A stretch of DNA of 64,000 nt from Quercus robur (lineage: Eukaryota; Streptophyta; Magnoliopsida; Fagales; Fagaceae). The stretch covers positions 28,787,354 to 28,851,353 of the forward strand of contig NC_065536.1 of assembly GCF_932294415.1 (NCBI RefSeq). Direction: 5' to 3'. Shown here piece after piece: positions 35,650 to 47,079 of the stretch. The notes below the pieces were generated by a model. That model was not told the origin of the DNA. It did no database searches and worked only from the letters and a program-made list of their open reading frames with translations. How positions within the stretch are numbered: position 1 is the stretch's first letter; each line of letters opens with the position of its first letter. Both the position numbers and the translations under genes were made by a program.

Positions 35650-36560
35650 GACCTCAATACCCCTTTAGGATACCACGAATCCCAGGAATTTTCCTATCGT
35701 CACCCCAAACGCGCATTTGCTTGGATTCAATTTCATGTTATAAGATCGAAAGGTGTTAAAGGTCTCTTGGAGGTCGTTCAAGTGGTCGTCCTCCCGTATG
35801 CTCTTTACCAACATGTCGTCCATGTAAACTTGCACATTCCTCCCAATCTGATGTACAAACATTTTGTTCATCAGCCTTTGATACGTAGCACTCACATTCT
35901 TGAGCCTTAATGGCATCACTTTGTAACAGAAAAGGCCCTGGCTGGTGATGAATGAAATCTTCTCTTGATCAGCCTCGTCCAGCTTGATCTGGTTGTAACC
36001 AGAGAACGCGTCCATGAAACTTAGCAGCTGGTGTCTTGCTATTGAGTCCACCAAGATGTCAATCCTTGAGAAAGGATAACTGTCCTTGGGGCAGGCCCTG
36101 TTTAGGTCCATGAAGTCCACACACATCCTCTATTTTCCATTGGCTTTCTTGACCATCACCACGTTGGCCAGCTAGTCAGGGTAGTACACTTCTCAGATGA
36201 AGTCCGCTTCCTGTGATTTGCGAACCTCTTCTGCTATGGCCTTGTCACGCTCCTGCACAAACACACGTTTTTTCTAACGTATGGGAGAGAAAGAGGGCGA
36301 CACGTTTAACCTGTGGACTATGACGGATGGATCAATTCTGGGCATGTCCTCATGGCTCCAAGCAAACACGTCCTGGTTTTCCCTTAGAAATGTCATTCGT
36401 GCTTGCCGGACTAGCGGGCTAGCCAGAGTGCCGATTCTAGTAATCCAATCAAGTTTGAAGTCGTCAAAGAGAACTTCTTCCAATCCTTCTGCTGGTTTTG
36501 CCACCGTTCGTTGCTCTTTTATACATATAGTCTGCAAATGATCGTCAATTTCTAGCATAG
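35650..36560 (-). pseudogene. Reverse transcriptase domain of the Tat element
   Basis: The upstream part (36274-36558) reads ENQDVFAWSHEDMPRIDPSV. After stops near 36275, 36195 and 36130 the core follows (35665-36126): CVDFMDLNRACPKDSYPF, FMDAFSGYNQIKLDEADQEK, then VQVYMDDMLVKS. The polymerase box is YMDD rather than the usual YVDD or YIDD. At least three in-frame stops show it is not functional. Confidence 0.9.
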
Positions 36561-37190
36561 CAATATAGCATTCGTGCGCCGTTACTTAATCTCCTCGTAC
36601 CTCCCCTACTCTATACTTCGTTAGGAACTTGATCATCAAATGGTAAGTTAAAGTTACGGCCTTCCATGAATTCAAAGTACGACGACCTAATATGGCATTG
36701 TAAGCGGATGAATAGTCTATAACCAGGAACGTGACATCCCTTATGATTTGCTATGGGTAATCTCCGGTTGTTATGGACAAAGTGGCTGCTCCTAGGGGGT
36801 GTACCCTTGTTCCTTCGAATCTGACAAGTGGCGCGTTAACAGGGATTAGTTGTTCCCTATCAATCCTTATTAGCTGGAACGCTGGGTAGTAGAGGATATC
36901 GGTAGAGGTCCTATTATCCACAAGGACTCAGTGGGTGTTATAGTCTCCCACCTGAACGCTAACCACGAGCGCATCGTTGTGTGGGTGGTGGAGACGCCTG
37001 ACATCTTTCTCTGTAAACTCAATGATAGGGTTTTCGATTCGTGCCATCTTTGGGATGAATCCCGTCAACTGGACATTTTGAACCATCCGTAGGTAGGTTT
37101 TACGCGCCTTCTTAGGCAAGCCAAATGCCGAGGTTCCCCCTACAATCATCCCTATGTCTCCTAGTGGGGGTCTGGGATGATCATTTTCTC
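36561..37190 (-). pseudogene. Aspartic protease region of the Tat element
   Basis: The minus strand gives IVGGTSAFGLPKKARK, TEKDVRRLHHPHNDALVVSV and, after a stop at the VGDYNTH junction (about 36927), VLVDNRTSTDILYY, where the family active site is DNGSS/DTGAS-like. FLVIDYSSAYNAILGRRTLN follows. The altered active-site triplet and stops indicate decay. Confidence 0.8.
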
Positions 37191-37212
37191 TCCGGGCAGG
37201 TGGTTCTTAGGG

Positions 37213-38382
37213 CTAGTCCATCATTTCCTTACCGATGAACCTCTGTAACTTCCCTTGCCTGATAAGGGCTTCTATCTGTTGCTTTAAATCATAGCAGTCA
37301 GATGTGTAATGACCGTGGTCACGGTGGAAACGACAGTACTTGTCTCTGGACCTCTTTCTAGGGTCTCCCTTTAGCTTGCCAAGAAATGTCAGGGCTCCTT
37401 CAACCTTGATCTGCATCAAGACTTGATCAGTCGGGGTGTTCAGTAGGGTGAAGCTTGCGAACTTGCCAGTGGGAGGCTTAGAGCATTTATCTTCCCTTCT
37501 ATCTCCTATCCTAGCTATCTTTCGGTCGTTTTTGTATAAGGAAAACAGAAACTTGCCCTTCCATAGCCCATTCGTAAATGCGGCTACAAGTATCTTGTTG
37601 TCAGTTTCATCGATTGAGAATGCCTCCTTGTTAAAGCGGGCTTTGTATGACCTTAACGTCTCGTCCTCTCGTTGCTTAATGCTCATTAGGCATGTAGTGG
37701 ACTTCTTGTATCTGTGTCCCCCGATAAAGTGTGAGGTAAACTAGGCGCTTAACTCCTTAAAGGTACTAATAGAGTTGGGTGTCAACCTACTAAACCAAAC
37801 CCTTGCAGGGCCCTTCAGTGTAGTGGGGAAGGCCCTGCACATGATCTCGTCTGCCACTCCTTAAAGGTGCATCAAGGTCTTGAATGACTCCAAGTGATCT
37901 AGGGGATCCTTTGATCCATCATAGCTTTCCACCTGCAGCATACAGAACTTTGTTGGAAGGGGGAACGAAGTGACGGTCGTGGTGAATGGCAAATCAGTTC
38001 GATGGACCAAGTCATTGAGGTCGCTCGACACTCATCCTCTGAGGGTGTTCATCATGAAGTCCATTCGTTCCTTCATCATCTGCATCTCCGCAACCATGTG
38101 AGGAGGAGCGGTATCAGCGACGGATGGATGGCTTGTGTCCTGTCTCTCTGGTCTGCTTGGGGCATTACTACCTTCCAGCCCCTCTTAGTCCTTTCTCTTA
38201 GCCCTGGTGCCTTCTTGGTCCTCCTCATGAGTATTTAGCCTCGCGTTCTTTTGGCGCAGCTACTCTTCTAGATCATGGTTTTGCTTGGTAAGGCATTCTA
38301 CGACAGCAGCGAGAATTTGAACTTGTCTCTCAAGGGTGGCGGTGTGTGGTTCGTCTCCTTGAACATTGTTGGTGGTTGCCAT
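37213..38382 (-). pseudogene. Gag of the Tat element
   Basis: A minus-strand ATG at 38380-38382 starts MATTNNVQGDEPH. Stops follow near 38260 and 38195. The gag core covers about 37680-37940 (for example VESYDGSKDPLDHL, CRAFPTTLKGPARVWF). The frame at 37213-37686 adds REDETLRSYKARFNKEAFSI and a nucleocapsid-like segment YCRFHRDHGHYTSDCYDLKQ. Gag forms the virus-like particle that packages element RNA. Confidence 0.88.
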
Positions 38383-38449
38383 CGAGCGAGTAAGCAACAT
38401 TTAACTCTTTGTCTAGAAAGTGGTAGTATGGCTTACAAGTCCACACTTC

Positions 38450-38473
38450 TCCCCCACAGACAATGCCAACTAA
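38450..38473 (-). other. Primer-binding site next to the 5' LTR
   Basis: Reading minus, the sequence after the LTR end is TTAG then TTGGCATTGTCTGTGGGG. It resembles the TGGCGCCGTCTGTGGG-type tRNA primer-binding sites of Tat elements with two or three substitutions. Confidence 0.65.
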
Positions 38474-39043
38474 TGATGCTGAAAATCGTCGGTAAGTTAC
38501 ATAATCCTCACGTGCTCAAGACAACACCTACACAACACAGAACAAGAAGATCTTAGGAGAGTACCGGTGTGGTACCGGCCAAAGACCCTCTGAAAGTTAA
38601 GTTAGAAAACTTCTCACAACTCTAGAGTGCCAGAGCTAGGTAAATTATGCGTACCTTGGTTTATGAGTGCTTTGGGTTTTTTATAGTAGCGTAGAACCGA
38701 TTTTTTCTTTCTTGGGGAAGAGGAACTTTTCCTTATAAGGAAGATCCTCATAAAAGCACGTGTTTTACGGGATTCTTTCTATATAACAATTTTGTTGATT
38801 AGTGTTAATTGTAAGGCGCAAGATATTTCCTTTAGAGGTTTCTTGAGGACTACTTAAATCATGTGGATGCCATGTGACTTTGTCCCGTCCACTTTGTATC
38901 CATCCACTTTATCACCCGTCCTCCACGGAGGATCCGTCCTCTTATGTACACACACCCCGTCTTCATTCCTCATCTTGATCACAAGCTAAAAGCACCGTCG
39001 CTCATGACTGATTCATGAGACTGTCTATATCCATTTTACCTTC
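38474..39043 (-). repeat. 5' LTR of the Tat element
   Basis: Direct repeat of 24941-25517: it opens TGATGCTGAAAATCGTCGG and closes CATTTTACCTTC on the plus strand. A minus-strand TATA box is complementary to about 38676-38684. The differences from its partner are mostly C/T and A/G changes. Confidence 0.88.
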
Positions 39044-39329
39044 TTCAATTATTGTTTTATATTTGAATAGCTCGAACGTAGAGTCCAAGGAAAATAAGAT
39101 ATGATCATACGGTAATCATCAGGATACAAAACTGAAAACTTCTAAGTTCCAAGCTCATATCTAGAGTTTTTTCATAGTGTGTTTACTATGCATGCAGTGA
39201 AAGAGCGATTGAACCATGGCCTTGTTCACATACGTTACCTACTAGGCCACTAGTGTCATGACCTTCACGAACTCTGAAGGCTTGTCCATGCATAAGAACT
39301 AGAATAAAGACACACAGATATCACAATTA

Positions 39330-39572
39330 GGGTTCGTTTGTATTCAACTTATTTTTACTGAAACTGAAAACTGAAAACACTATAGTAAAATAATTTTTAA
39401 ATGTGTGAATAGTACTGTGAGACCCGTTTTTAATATTTTTTAGTGTGTGAACAGTGTTGAACAGTGATTCTTGTCTCCTAAAAAAGCCGAAACGCGTGAG
39501 GAAAAAAAAAAAAAAAAGAGAAAAATGCATAACACAAAACGCAGACGCAATAATTCCTATCCAAACCACACC
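39330..39572. mobile_element. PIF/Harbinger-like MITE (243 bp), relative of 17630-17894
   Basis: Starts GGGTTCGTTTGTATTCAACT and ends TATCCAAACCACACC, with TTA on both sides (39327-39329, 39573-39575). It shares CTTATTTTTRCTGAAACTGA and AAAATAATTTTTAAATGTGT with the copy at 17630, placing both in one family. Confidence 0.85.
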
Positions 39573-39575
39573 TTA

Positions 39576-39998
39576 GTCTTAGAGATTGGATGATGGAACC
39601 TTAAAACAATAATGGAAAGCAAAAAGGAGAGAGAGTACTGCAGTACTGGTGGCTAGGGATTTGTCTAACTAACAGCATTCACATTAGGCTCTACATATTT
39701 AATTTAGTCTAAATTAATCTAAAAACTCCACTTTTATTACTTTAATTAACTAATCTACTATTTATAGACAACTACATCAGTTTCAATATTTTATTGCTAC
39801 TTTATTGAAATATTATTATTTTCCCACCCCCTAAATATCAAAATGTTTCCCCATCCTTTCTCAAATTTACATTTTCTCTCGAATCACCACCATAAGATAT
39901 CCATAAACATCCAAACATAGCCACATAAAAAGTAAAAACAAACCCAACAAGATCCAACGAAAAACCCAACCACCAAATTGCAATGTCGTTGATCCCCC
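39576..39998. other. Spacer, nothing recognised
   Basis: AT-rich and lacking coding potential or repeat structure that I can see. Confidence 0.5.
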
Positions 39999-40008
39999 TT
40001 AGAACCCA

Positions 40009-41265
40009 ATGGCGGCTCTAGGAATTTTTTTTAGGGTGGTCATTAAAAAACTTAAATTAAACAAAATTTAATAAAAATAAAACTTGAATATATCGACATC
40101 ACAAAAAAGAAAAATGCCCAAATATATAAAGTTTTAAAATTTCATTTTACGAGTTTTTCATATTTTGAAATCGTTGTATAATAGTTTTATTATTAATGTT
40201 ATCAACTACATCTTTTCAACGTACATAATCAAGTAATCATTAAATTAACAACTAATCTCTTATTGAATTACCAACATCTTGCCAAAATAAGTAATAACAT
40301 GAACAAAATGCATCATAATTTTTTATGATCTGTTCCAACCAATCTTTTGTATTATTTAAACTAATCAGGATTAAATTGATGCAATGCTCCACTAATTTCT
40401 TTTTTAGGAAAATTATGGTCAAAAGGTTGACAAGAACCTCTTTGTAAATATGCTTTTTATTTTATTTTATTTCATCTTGATCATTAGGATGACAAGATGA
40501 GACATTTTCTCATGGCTTAAGATCTTGAAGAAGATTATTCAAGTCAATGCCATTTTTCTTAGAAGATGAATTTTGCAATGCAAGTGATTTCTTTATAATA
40601 AGAAATGTGTCCATAGTGCTAGCAAAAGAATAAATAGTAAACTATAATTTCATTCAACATATTCAACTTAGGCATTAAACCATACATTAATCTTGTTCAA
40701 TAAAGTATTGATGCATCATTTAGTGCATATGCATATGTATAAGATGTATTACATAAATCCAACAAATTTATGTAATAGACTAACTGACTAGCTGTTTGAA
40801 AATATGTATTTTCATTTGATTTTGGGCTTTTAGGATAATTTGATTGTTTGGGTAATTTTTGAGAAATGCAATGTTCACGAAATTTTTACAACAAATTCTA
40901 GGTAGCAATTTGTTATTGGTTCTAATTTACATACCACAAAAATTACTTTTTTGTCCATCAGTAATAGCTAATAACAACCTACCACTTAGGATTTGTTGTG
41001 AAAGTGTTATGGAAATATTGTGAACATAACGTTTCTCGTAATTTTTTTGTTCAATCTTCAACAAACCAAAATTTTGGAGAGGTCAAATTTTTATTTTTAA
41101 TATGCTCAAATTTTAATTTATGATGTTCAAGTTTTTAATTTTTAATTTTTTTAGGGTGGTCAACAACCTGTATTAATTTAAAATTCATTTTTTAAGGTAT
41201 ATAATTTTTTTTTCTAGTCAGGTGGTCCTGTGACTTCCCTGAATTATACATGGCGTCACCCTTAC
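40009..41265. mobile_element. Non-autonomous DNA transposon (1,257 bp) with 10-bp flanking duplication
   Basis: The sequence TTAGAACCCA occurs exactly on both sides (39999-40008 and 41266-41275). Between them lies an element starting ATGGCGGCTCTAGG and ending CATGGCGTCACCCTTAC, with AGGGTGGTC near both ends. An 8-10 bp duplication fits hAT or Mutator. Terminal repeats are poorly preserved and no transposase frame remains, so it is a deletion derivative of uncertain superfamily. Confidence 0.75.
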
Positions 41266-41275
41266 TTAGAACCCA

Positions 41276-42138
41276 ACAAATCAAAGCTTGGGTTTTAGAC
41301 CAATAGTGTTGAGCCTTGAGCACGGCTCATGGTAGAGCAGATCTAGTTGCAACAAGCACTTATGACCTTAATTTTCACCAGACCACACACACTACGTTTT
41401 GGTGCAGATTCCTTCTAGTTCCTCCTATTCTGACATTAAAAAAAGAAAAAAAAGAAAAGAGATTACAAATCTTGCTCTTGCACGCCAGTAGATACTCGCT
41501 CTTCCATGACCACCATGCATTGGTGTAGATCAGAGGTGCATGACACACACACACAGTAATTTTATTGTAAGAAAAGATGATAGATTAGTGGTTAGAAGTT
41601 CACGACTCTCCACCAGGCCAATGATTTATTAAGAAAATCCCATAGCAAAAGACTAGATTGTCCTAATACACTTAGCAGAGAATCGGGGAATGATAAATTC
41701 TAAATTCTCCTGAAAAAGGAGTCAATGAGGTAGAAAACGGTGTCGAGTAGAGTAGCTCAACCAAGCAAATCAACATTATACCATAATGCTCGAACTAATT
41801 AAGGTCTCATCTTTTCCACGCATGCAAGCCATTCAATCAAAAAGGTAGATACACATACTTCACTAGAAAACAGTGACTACACAAAGAGAGCGTGGTAGTC
41901 AAACTTGTTTGGTACGAGACCCCAATTTCCATTAGAATGTATGCAATTACCACTCGCATCAATTCAATGCTAATCCTGCTATCCTAGTCTTCCATGCCAA
42001 CATCGTTCACACATCCATCTCATCAAAGATTTTGAAGGTACGATCAAGACTTACAATCCAAACAAAAAAAAAAAAAGTTCATAGATTGAATAAAAAAAAA
42101 ATTGGATTGAAACGAAATTTAAATGTGTATTAAGAACA
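41276..42138. other. Spacer, no gene recognised
   Basis: Short CA microsatellite near 41542-41556. The 70-residue frame at 41316-41528 has no motif. Confidence 0.5.
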
Positions 42139-42169
42139 TTTTTTTTTTTTTTGAGAATCCGGATAAACA

Positions 42170-42800
42170 TTTTATTAAGGAAGTGTGCTTAAATCAGCAT
42201 GTAGTACATGAATAACATCTGAAGGTACATCTTCCATCCTGATTGACAAGGGTGATGAAATGAGTGCTCTTCTCGCCAGAGAATGAGCCACTTTGTTACA
42301 ATGCCTACGTACAAGAGATAAATTGAAAACAGAAAACTGCGAGGCAAGGTAATGAATATCTGTTACAATGTGACCATATTGAGCTAGAGTCCCGTGACCA
42401 TCATTGAGAGAACTAATTAGGCCAGCTGAGCTCCCTCAAGCTCAATATTATAGAAGCCCAATTCCAGTGCAAGTTCCACTCCATGTTGTGCAGCCAATGC
42501 TTCTACCTCGATGACAGAGTGAGGCAATGATATTAGCTGAGAGAGCAATGTCATAACCTGTCTAGCACCATTTCGAATTACCACGCCCAGGCTAGCGCTT
42601 CCTTCCTTCTCAAACGTAGCACCGTCGAAATTAATTTTGAAGCATGAGGTTGATGGAGGTGTCCAGATCGCTTATGGTTGCAGAGGGCGACCTCTTAGTG
42701 GACTCACTGTGAGAGACTCACATTCCTGCAGGCGCTCCTTGGCTAGCTGCAATAGCTAGTTCAATGGGGCAACTGGTTTGCCTAATCTCAAACTATTACG
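42170..42800 (-). pseudogene. LINE RNase H-like domain
   Basis: The minus strand reads FKINFDGATFEKEG, SLGVVIRN, VEALAAQHGVELALELGF, matching the plant RNase H-like domain found at the C-terminus of non-LTR elements (Asp in NFDGA, Glu in VEAL). Stops interrupt it near 42420 and downstream. Confidence 0.75.
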
Positions 42801-42812
42801 ACAATTCCAAAC

Positions 42813-43912
42813 TGTAAGGTTGAATTTTATCAATCATCTTGTTGACTTTATTCTGTACCAAATTTGCTTGTATTTTAGCAATTAGTAACCCTGTATTTAG
42901 GTGGGAATCATGTAAGGGTAGTGAGCGAGAAAGTGTGAAAAAATGCTCAAGATTGTGCAAGGATGCAGAAACTTGCGGTTGGAACTCATGGGTGACTCGC
43001 GACTGGCAAGCCACCAAAGCTGGCACACGTGTGGAGTATGTAGGGGAGTTGAAGAGTCATGCCAGCTGTTGCACGACAGGACAAAAGTCCCAGGTTGGCC
43101 AGGCCGTTAGCTCGAGGCTTGAACTCGCGACTCAGCCCAGTCGCGAGGCCAAGTCGCCAGACCACCCTGTTTGGGAAAAACTAACTTTTCACATTCCTTC
43201 TCACCCTACTATATATAAACCCTTATACCCATGATATTCAGAGAGCTTCTAGAGAGAATTTTGAAAGAGAAACCTTAGAGAAAAACAAGATTGATTCATC
43301 CACAATCTTCACATAGAGACTCTTCAAATTCCTCTACTCTCTTCCTCTCCATTGTCAAATCCTTGAGAGGTACATTACCAAAACCTTTTCTCACCATACC
43401 CATATCTATGAGAAGACCATTTGTTGTTTGGGAAGCAGTTAAGAAGGGACCAATTTCATATTGGTTGATGCTATGGTCAAGTAACGGAATCCGGTAAGCT
43501 AAAGAAGAAATAGGTTCGGCATAACCTCGTTGGAGTAGGAGCTTGGAGGGTTTAGGTACATTGGGTAGATTAGGGTTGGAGGGTCTTCTGTTGTTCATGT
43601 ATCCCAACTACATTCTTTAGTGGATTGTTTACCGCTTGGAGGGCGGCGGAGAGGTTTTACGCCGAGAGTTTCGGTTTTCTCTTCGATAACACATCGTGTG
43701 TTGTCCTTGTGTTTGTATCTCTCTTCCCTTAATCTTTTCCATTTAATTTCTGCTGTGGATGTGATTTTATTTGGTTTAGATTGTTTATCAATTCTGTTTT
43801 AAGCTTATGTTCATATTCTGCACATTAATTGTTTGACATTAAGCTTGAATTGGTAATTTGTAAATTGGGGATCTAAACGTTCATAGTGTTTTATACATTA
43901 TTTGAACTTTCA
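42813..43912 (+). mobile_element. Solo LTR (1,100 bp) with CAAAC target duplication, inside the LINE
   Basis: Begins TGTAAGGTTGAATTTT and ends ATTTGAACTTTCA, flanked by exact CAAAC at 42808-42812 and 43913-43917. A TATA box is at about 43211, and GATAACACATCGTGTGTTG is shared with the LTR at 14655-15701. LINE coding resumes on both sides, so the LTR element inserted into the LINE and later collapsed to a solo LTR. The 131- and 103-residue frames inside (42839-43234, 43296-43607) are part of the LTR and not genes. Confidence 0.9.
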
Positions 43913-43949
43913 CAAACCACCCACGTCACCTAGATAAACAGCTTCGGGT

Positions 43950-44700
43950 TCCTATCTTCTGGGAAAACAAAGCCAAGCATGTAAATCAAACTTAAACTTT
44001 GTTTTAACATGGAGTGATTCCAAATTGGTGTCAAATTCCAGAAGGTGTCCAACTTTGAACAATGATACATGGCATAGGTAGTATCTTCGTTTTGTAGCTT
44101 TCAAATGTCACAAAGACCATCGGGTACCACCACCCTCTTCATAAGATTGATCTTCGTAGGTATGGAGTTTTAACAAGCATACCAAGTGAAGTTTTTTACC
44201 TTCGCTGGAACATTGAGTCCCCAGACTTTATTCCATAATGGTTTCAGGTTTTCCACCATAGAGTTACTGGGTTGTTGGGATTGAGAGGCTCGCTACAAAA
44301 ATTGGTACCCGGATTTCACCGAATACTCACCATCACGATTCCATGGCCAAATCAGAACATATTCTTGGATTGATTAATAGAGGGGGATTCGCTTAATTGT
44401 TTCTGCCTCAAACTCAAAGAAATAATTATCAAGGATGTGCTCTTTCCAAAGAGTTATGCCAGGTCGATTAGGAAGCTAACCTTTTGTGAAGGCAGACCCG
44501 ACATGACTGGAGAAATAATCCTTGGATTATTTCGTGTTGGAAGCCAATTGCTACCCCAATTTACTGCAGCACCTGTTCCAATTCTCCACGAGGCTCCACA
44601 TTTAATGACTTCCTTCCCCTTGAAGATGCTTTTCCAAGCATAAGAAGAATTGTTTGGATATGTTGCCTCCATCACTGAACAATTGGGGAAGAATTTAGCT
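43950..44700 (-). pseudogene. LINE zinc-binding reverse transcriptase region
   Basis: The minus-strand frames contain VKSGYQFL, NVPAKVKNFTWYACQNSIPT and KLDTFWNLTPIWN, the usual layout of the zf-RVT domain downstream of a plant LINE RT, and upstream SWRIGTGAAVNWGSNWLPTR. Frames are broken. Confidence 0.75.
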
Positions 44701-45033
44701 TTGAAGACCTAGTAAAATAAAGATTTGGTATCATGAAGGAGGCGCCATGTTTGCTTTGCCAAGAGAGCATCATTATACATAGTCAAATCTTTAAAACCCA
44801 ATCCTCCATGTGACTTGGGCTAGCACATTGTCTCCCATTTCAACCAATGAATTTTTCTATTTTTGCCTTGCTGCCCCCAAAAGTATTTTCAAATAAGTGC
44901 TTCAATCTCATGGCATAAAGTGACCGGGAGCTTGAAACAAGACATTTTATAAGTGGGGAGGGCTTAAGCAAGAGATTTAATTAGCTTGGGTCAAGAGTTT
45001 AGCTTCCCATCCTTGTAAGGTCTTCCAAATCCG

Positions 45034-45610
45034 CTATTTAATATTTGCAAAGCTGTCCTTTTTCTTCCTGCCAATGAAAGAGATAAGTCCTAGGTATTTC
45101 TCATAATGCTGTACCACAGGAACTCCAAGAGCATCCTTGATCAAAATCTGCATATCATGGTTAGTTGATTTGCAAAAAAATAAGGTAGTCTTGGTCCTAT
45201 TAATCATTTGACCTGAGGTTCTTTCATATTTGGCCAGCACCTCCAACAAAGCTTGACATTCATTCTCCAAGGCCCTGCAAAAAAAATCAAACTATCATCT
45301 ACAAAAAGTAAATGGGTTAGTCGAGGCCCTGTTTTGCATATGGCCACCCCCCTAATATCTCCACACATGGCTGCCTTCTTAATTAAACCATTTAAACCCT
45401 CGGTGAACATCAACAACAAGTATGGTGAAAGAGGGTCCCCTTGACGGAGTCCCCTTGTGGGAGTAACGTTCCTATGAGGTTCACCATTTATTAGCACCAA
45501 ATAGGATGCATTTGTGATACATTCCATCATCAATTGCCTCCACCTTTCACAAAAACCCAACCTTTCCAAAACTTTCTCCATATATTTCCACTCCACCTGA
45601 TCATAAAGGA
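45034..45610 (-). pseudogene. LINE reverse transcriptase domain (partial)
   Basis: YDQVEWKYMEKVLERLGF begins near 45610 and is followed by TPTRGLRQGDPLSPYLLLMF, LLFVDDSLIFF and a frame change into YERTSGQMINRTKTTLFF and VQHYEKYLGLISFIGRKKKD. The polymerase box is FVDDS in place of FADDS. The N-terminal third of the domain is missing. Confidence 0.9.
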
Positions 45611-45768
45611 GTGGAGTTATTTTGGCTAGTTGTAACCGTTTAAGTGTTGCAAGGTAAAGGGTTTTTCAAAAAAATTTCCTGATGAAAGATAGCCCAATCC
45701 GGAGTTGGCCTTGATGGTGGTGGAGCCACCGTGCCCCCCATTAGAATTGACCTTGAGTTCACAGGCTG

Positions 45769-46268
45769 TTATGGCTGAGAAGAGCAATCCCTATGTTTCT
45801 TGTAAAAACGTGGCACTGTAATCACTCGCTTCTGTGAGCGACTATAAGGTGCAGCATGTAACCAAGGGCTAAATTGTTGATCTGCAGTAGTGAGAGTGCC
45901 TTCACTATCAATCCAGCTTTCGCAATCCCTATCGTCATGTGTGAGACAACCACACCAATAACAGAGATTAAGGAGTCGTTCGTACTTCAAGGACACCCAT
46001 TGTTTTTTTTTTTTGGTCCCATAGCCATAATACGTCCTTGACTTAGTGATCGAGTAATATCCAATTTGATATGTACCCTCAAGAAACTCCCCCCCTCTTC
46101 TTCTGTTTTAGATGGTTGTATCACCTGCCCAACAATGCCACATATTCCTTCCGCCACCCTTTGGTTCATGAATCTCACTGGTATACCGTGGACTTGCACC
46201 CAAAAAGATGTGAGATTGAAAGGCAAGTCATCTAAAAGAATCAAAACAAAGTTTTGACTAATAATCAA
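45769..46268 (-). pseudogene. LINE ORF1 fragment (DUF4283-like and CCHC knuckle)
   Basis: FVLILLDDLPFNLTSFWVQV, HGIPVRFMNQRVAEGICGIV and FLRVHIKLDITRSLSQGRIM are typical of plant LINE ORF1. A second frame shows YERLLNLCYWCGCLTHDDRD with a CX2CX4HX4C knuckle. The frame breaks in a T-rich run near 46003-46012. Confidence 0.85.
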
Positions 46269-46290
46269 ACTCTAAAATTTACCATAGCTT

Positions 46291-46898
46291 TTGAGTGGAG
46301 TTGTGGTATGCCTTTGTGTTAGAACCCATTTCCCTCTCCCTTGTGTGTGTGTGTGTGTTTTTGTTTCTCAAAAAAATAAATTGAGGTTATGCCACTGCCA
46401 CCCTTATAGCTTGGTTGGAGTACCTAAAAATAAAATCCCTCGCAAATGTCAATATCATAGAAAAGATAAAAACAGATAGATAGAGAAAGATGAAGAACGA
46501 AAATATTAGTTTTGAATTTCAGACAATAATTTTTTTGGTGGATAACGTAAAATGGCACCAATTTTACTAGCAAAAATACAAATTATACCTTTTTAAATTT
46601 GGTCAATAATTATTTTTATTTTTCATTTTTGATATTGTAAGTTCATATTTGTTATATTACAGTTAATCCTTCCTCTATTCAATTAAAAAAGCTGTTGTTA
46701 AAAAGAATTAACAGTAATAATAAATATAAACTTACAAGACAAAAATGAAAAATATAATATTTAAGCATATGAAAATGACAATTACCTGAACTTAAATGAT
46801 AATACTTGTATTTTTACATATTTAAAAAAAAAAAATTAATAACTAAGGAGAGTTATGGATAGAAAAGAAAGGATTAAATGTGACAACAAATACATACT
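46291..46898. other. Spacer with GT microsatellite
   Basis: (GT)n at about 46343-46359; otherwise AT-rich without coding signal. Confidence 0.55.
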
Positions 46899-47079
46899 TA
46901 GAGCAATTGCATCAGTTGATGCAAATTTTCCTTATATTTTGCATAAAAAAGCTATTTTTTCTATTTTACACACCCATTTTTACAAAGCACCCACATCAGT
47001 TTATCTATTTTATACATTTATTCAATAAAATATTAATTCTTTTACAATTTTTTATTATTCTCTCCCTCACCACTTCTCT

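Larger units (their letters stand above)
24941..39043 (-). mobile_element. Tat-lineage Ty3/gypsy retrotransposon, nested and degenerate
   Basis: Two direct LTRs of about 570-577 bp bracket 13 kb. Reading the minus strand gives 5' LTR, primer-binding site, gag, protease, reverse transcriptase, RNase H, a second RNase H, integrase, tandem repeats, a region coding on the opposite strand, then the 3' LTR. Two RNase H domains and an extra antisense ORF are known traits of Tat/Ogre/Retand-type elements. Many stops and frameshifts show it is defective. By eye the LTRs differ at roughly 8-10% of compared positions, mainly transitions, so it is an old insertion. No matching 5-bp flanks were found (AGTGA on the left; nothing equivalent on the right). 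Confidence 0.9.
42139..46290 (-). mobile_element. L1-type LINE, internally deleted, interrupted by a solo LTR
   Basis: Minus-strand order is ORF1 with DUF4283-like and CCHC parts (46268-45769), reverse transcriptase (45600-45034), zinc-binding reverse transcriptase region (about 44700-43950), RNase H (about 42800-42170) and a 3' poly(A) (T-run 42139-42152 on the plus strand). ORF1 joins almost directly to the YD motif of the reverse transcriptase, so the endonuclease and the first part of the RT are deleted. A solo LTR sits at 42813-43912. TGTGTATTAAGAAC left of the tail and TGTGTTAGAACCC near 46316 may be a worn target duplication. Confidence 0.88.

Noticed and set aside
42839..43607. Frames of 131 (plus) and 103 (minus) residues as genes
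   Set aside because: Both lie inside the solo LTR and have no known domain.
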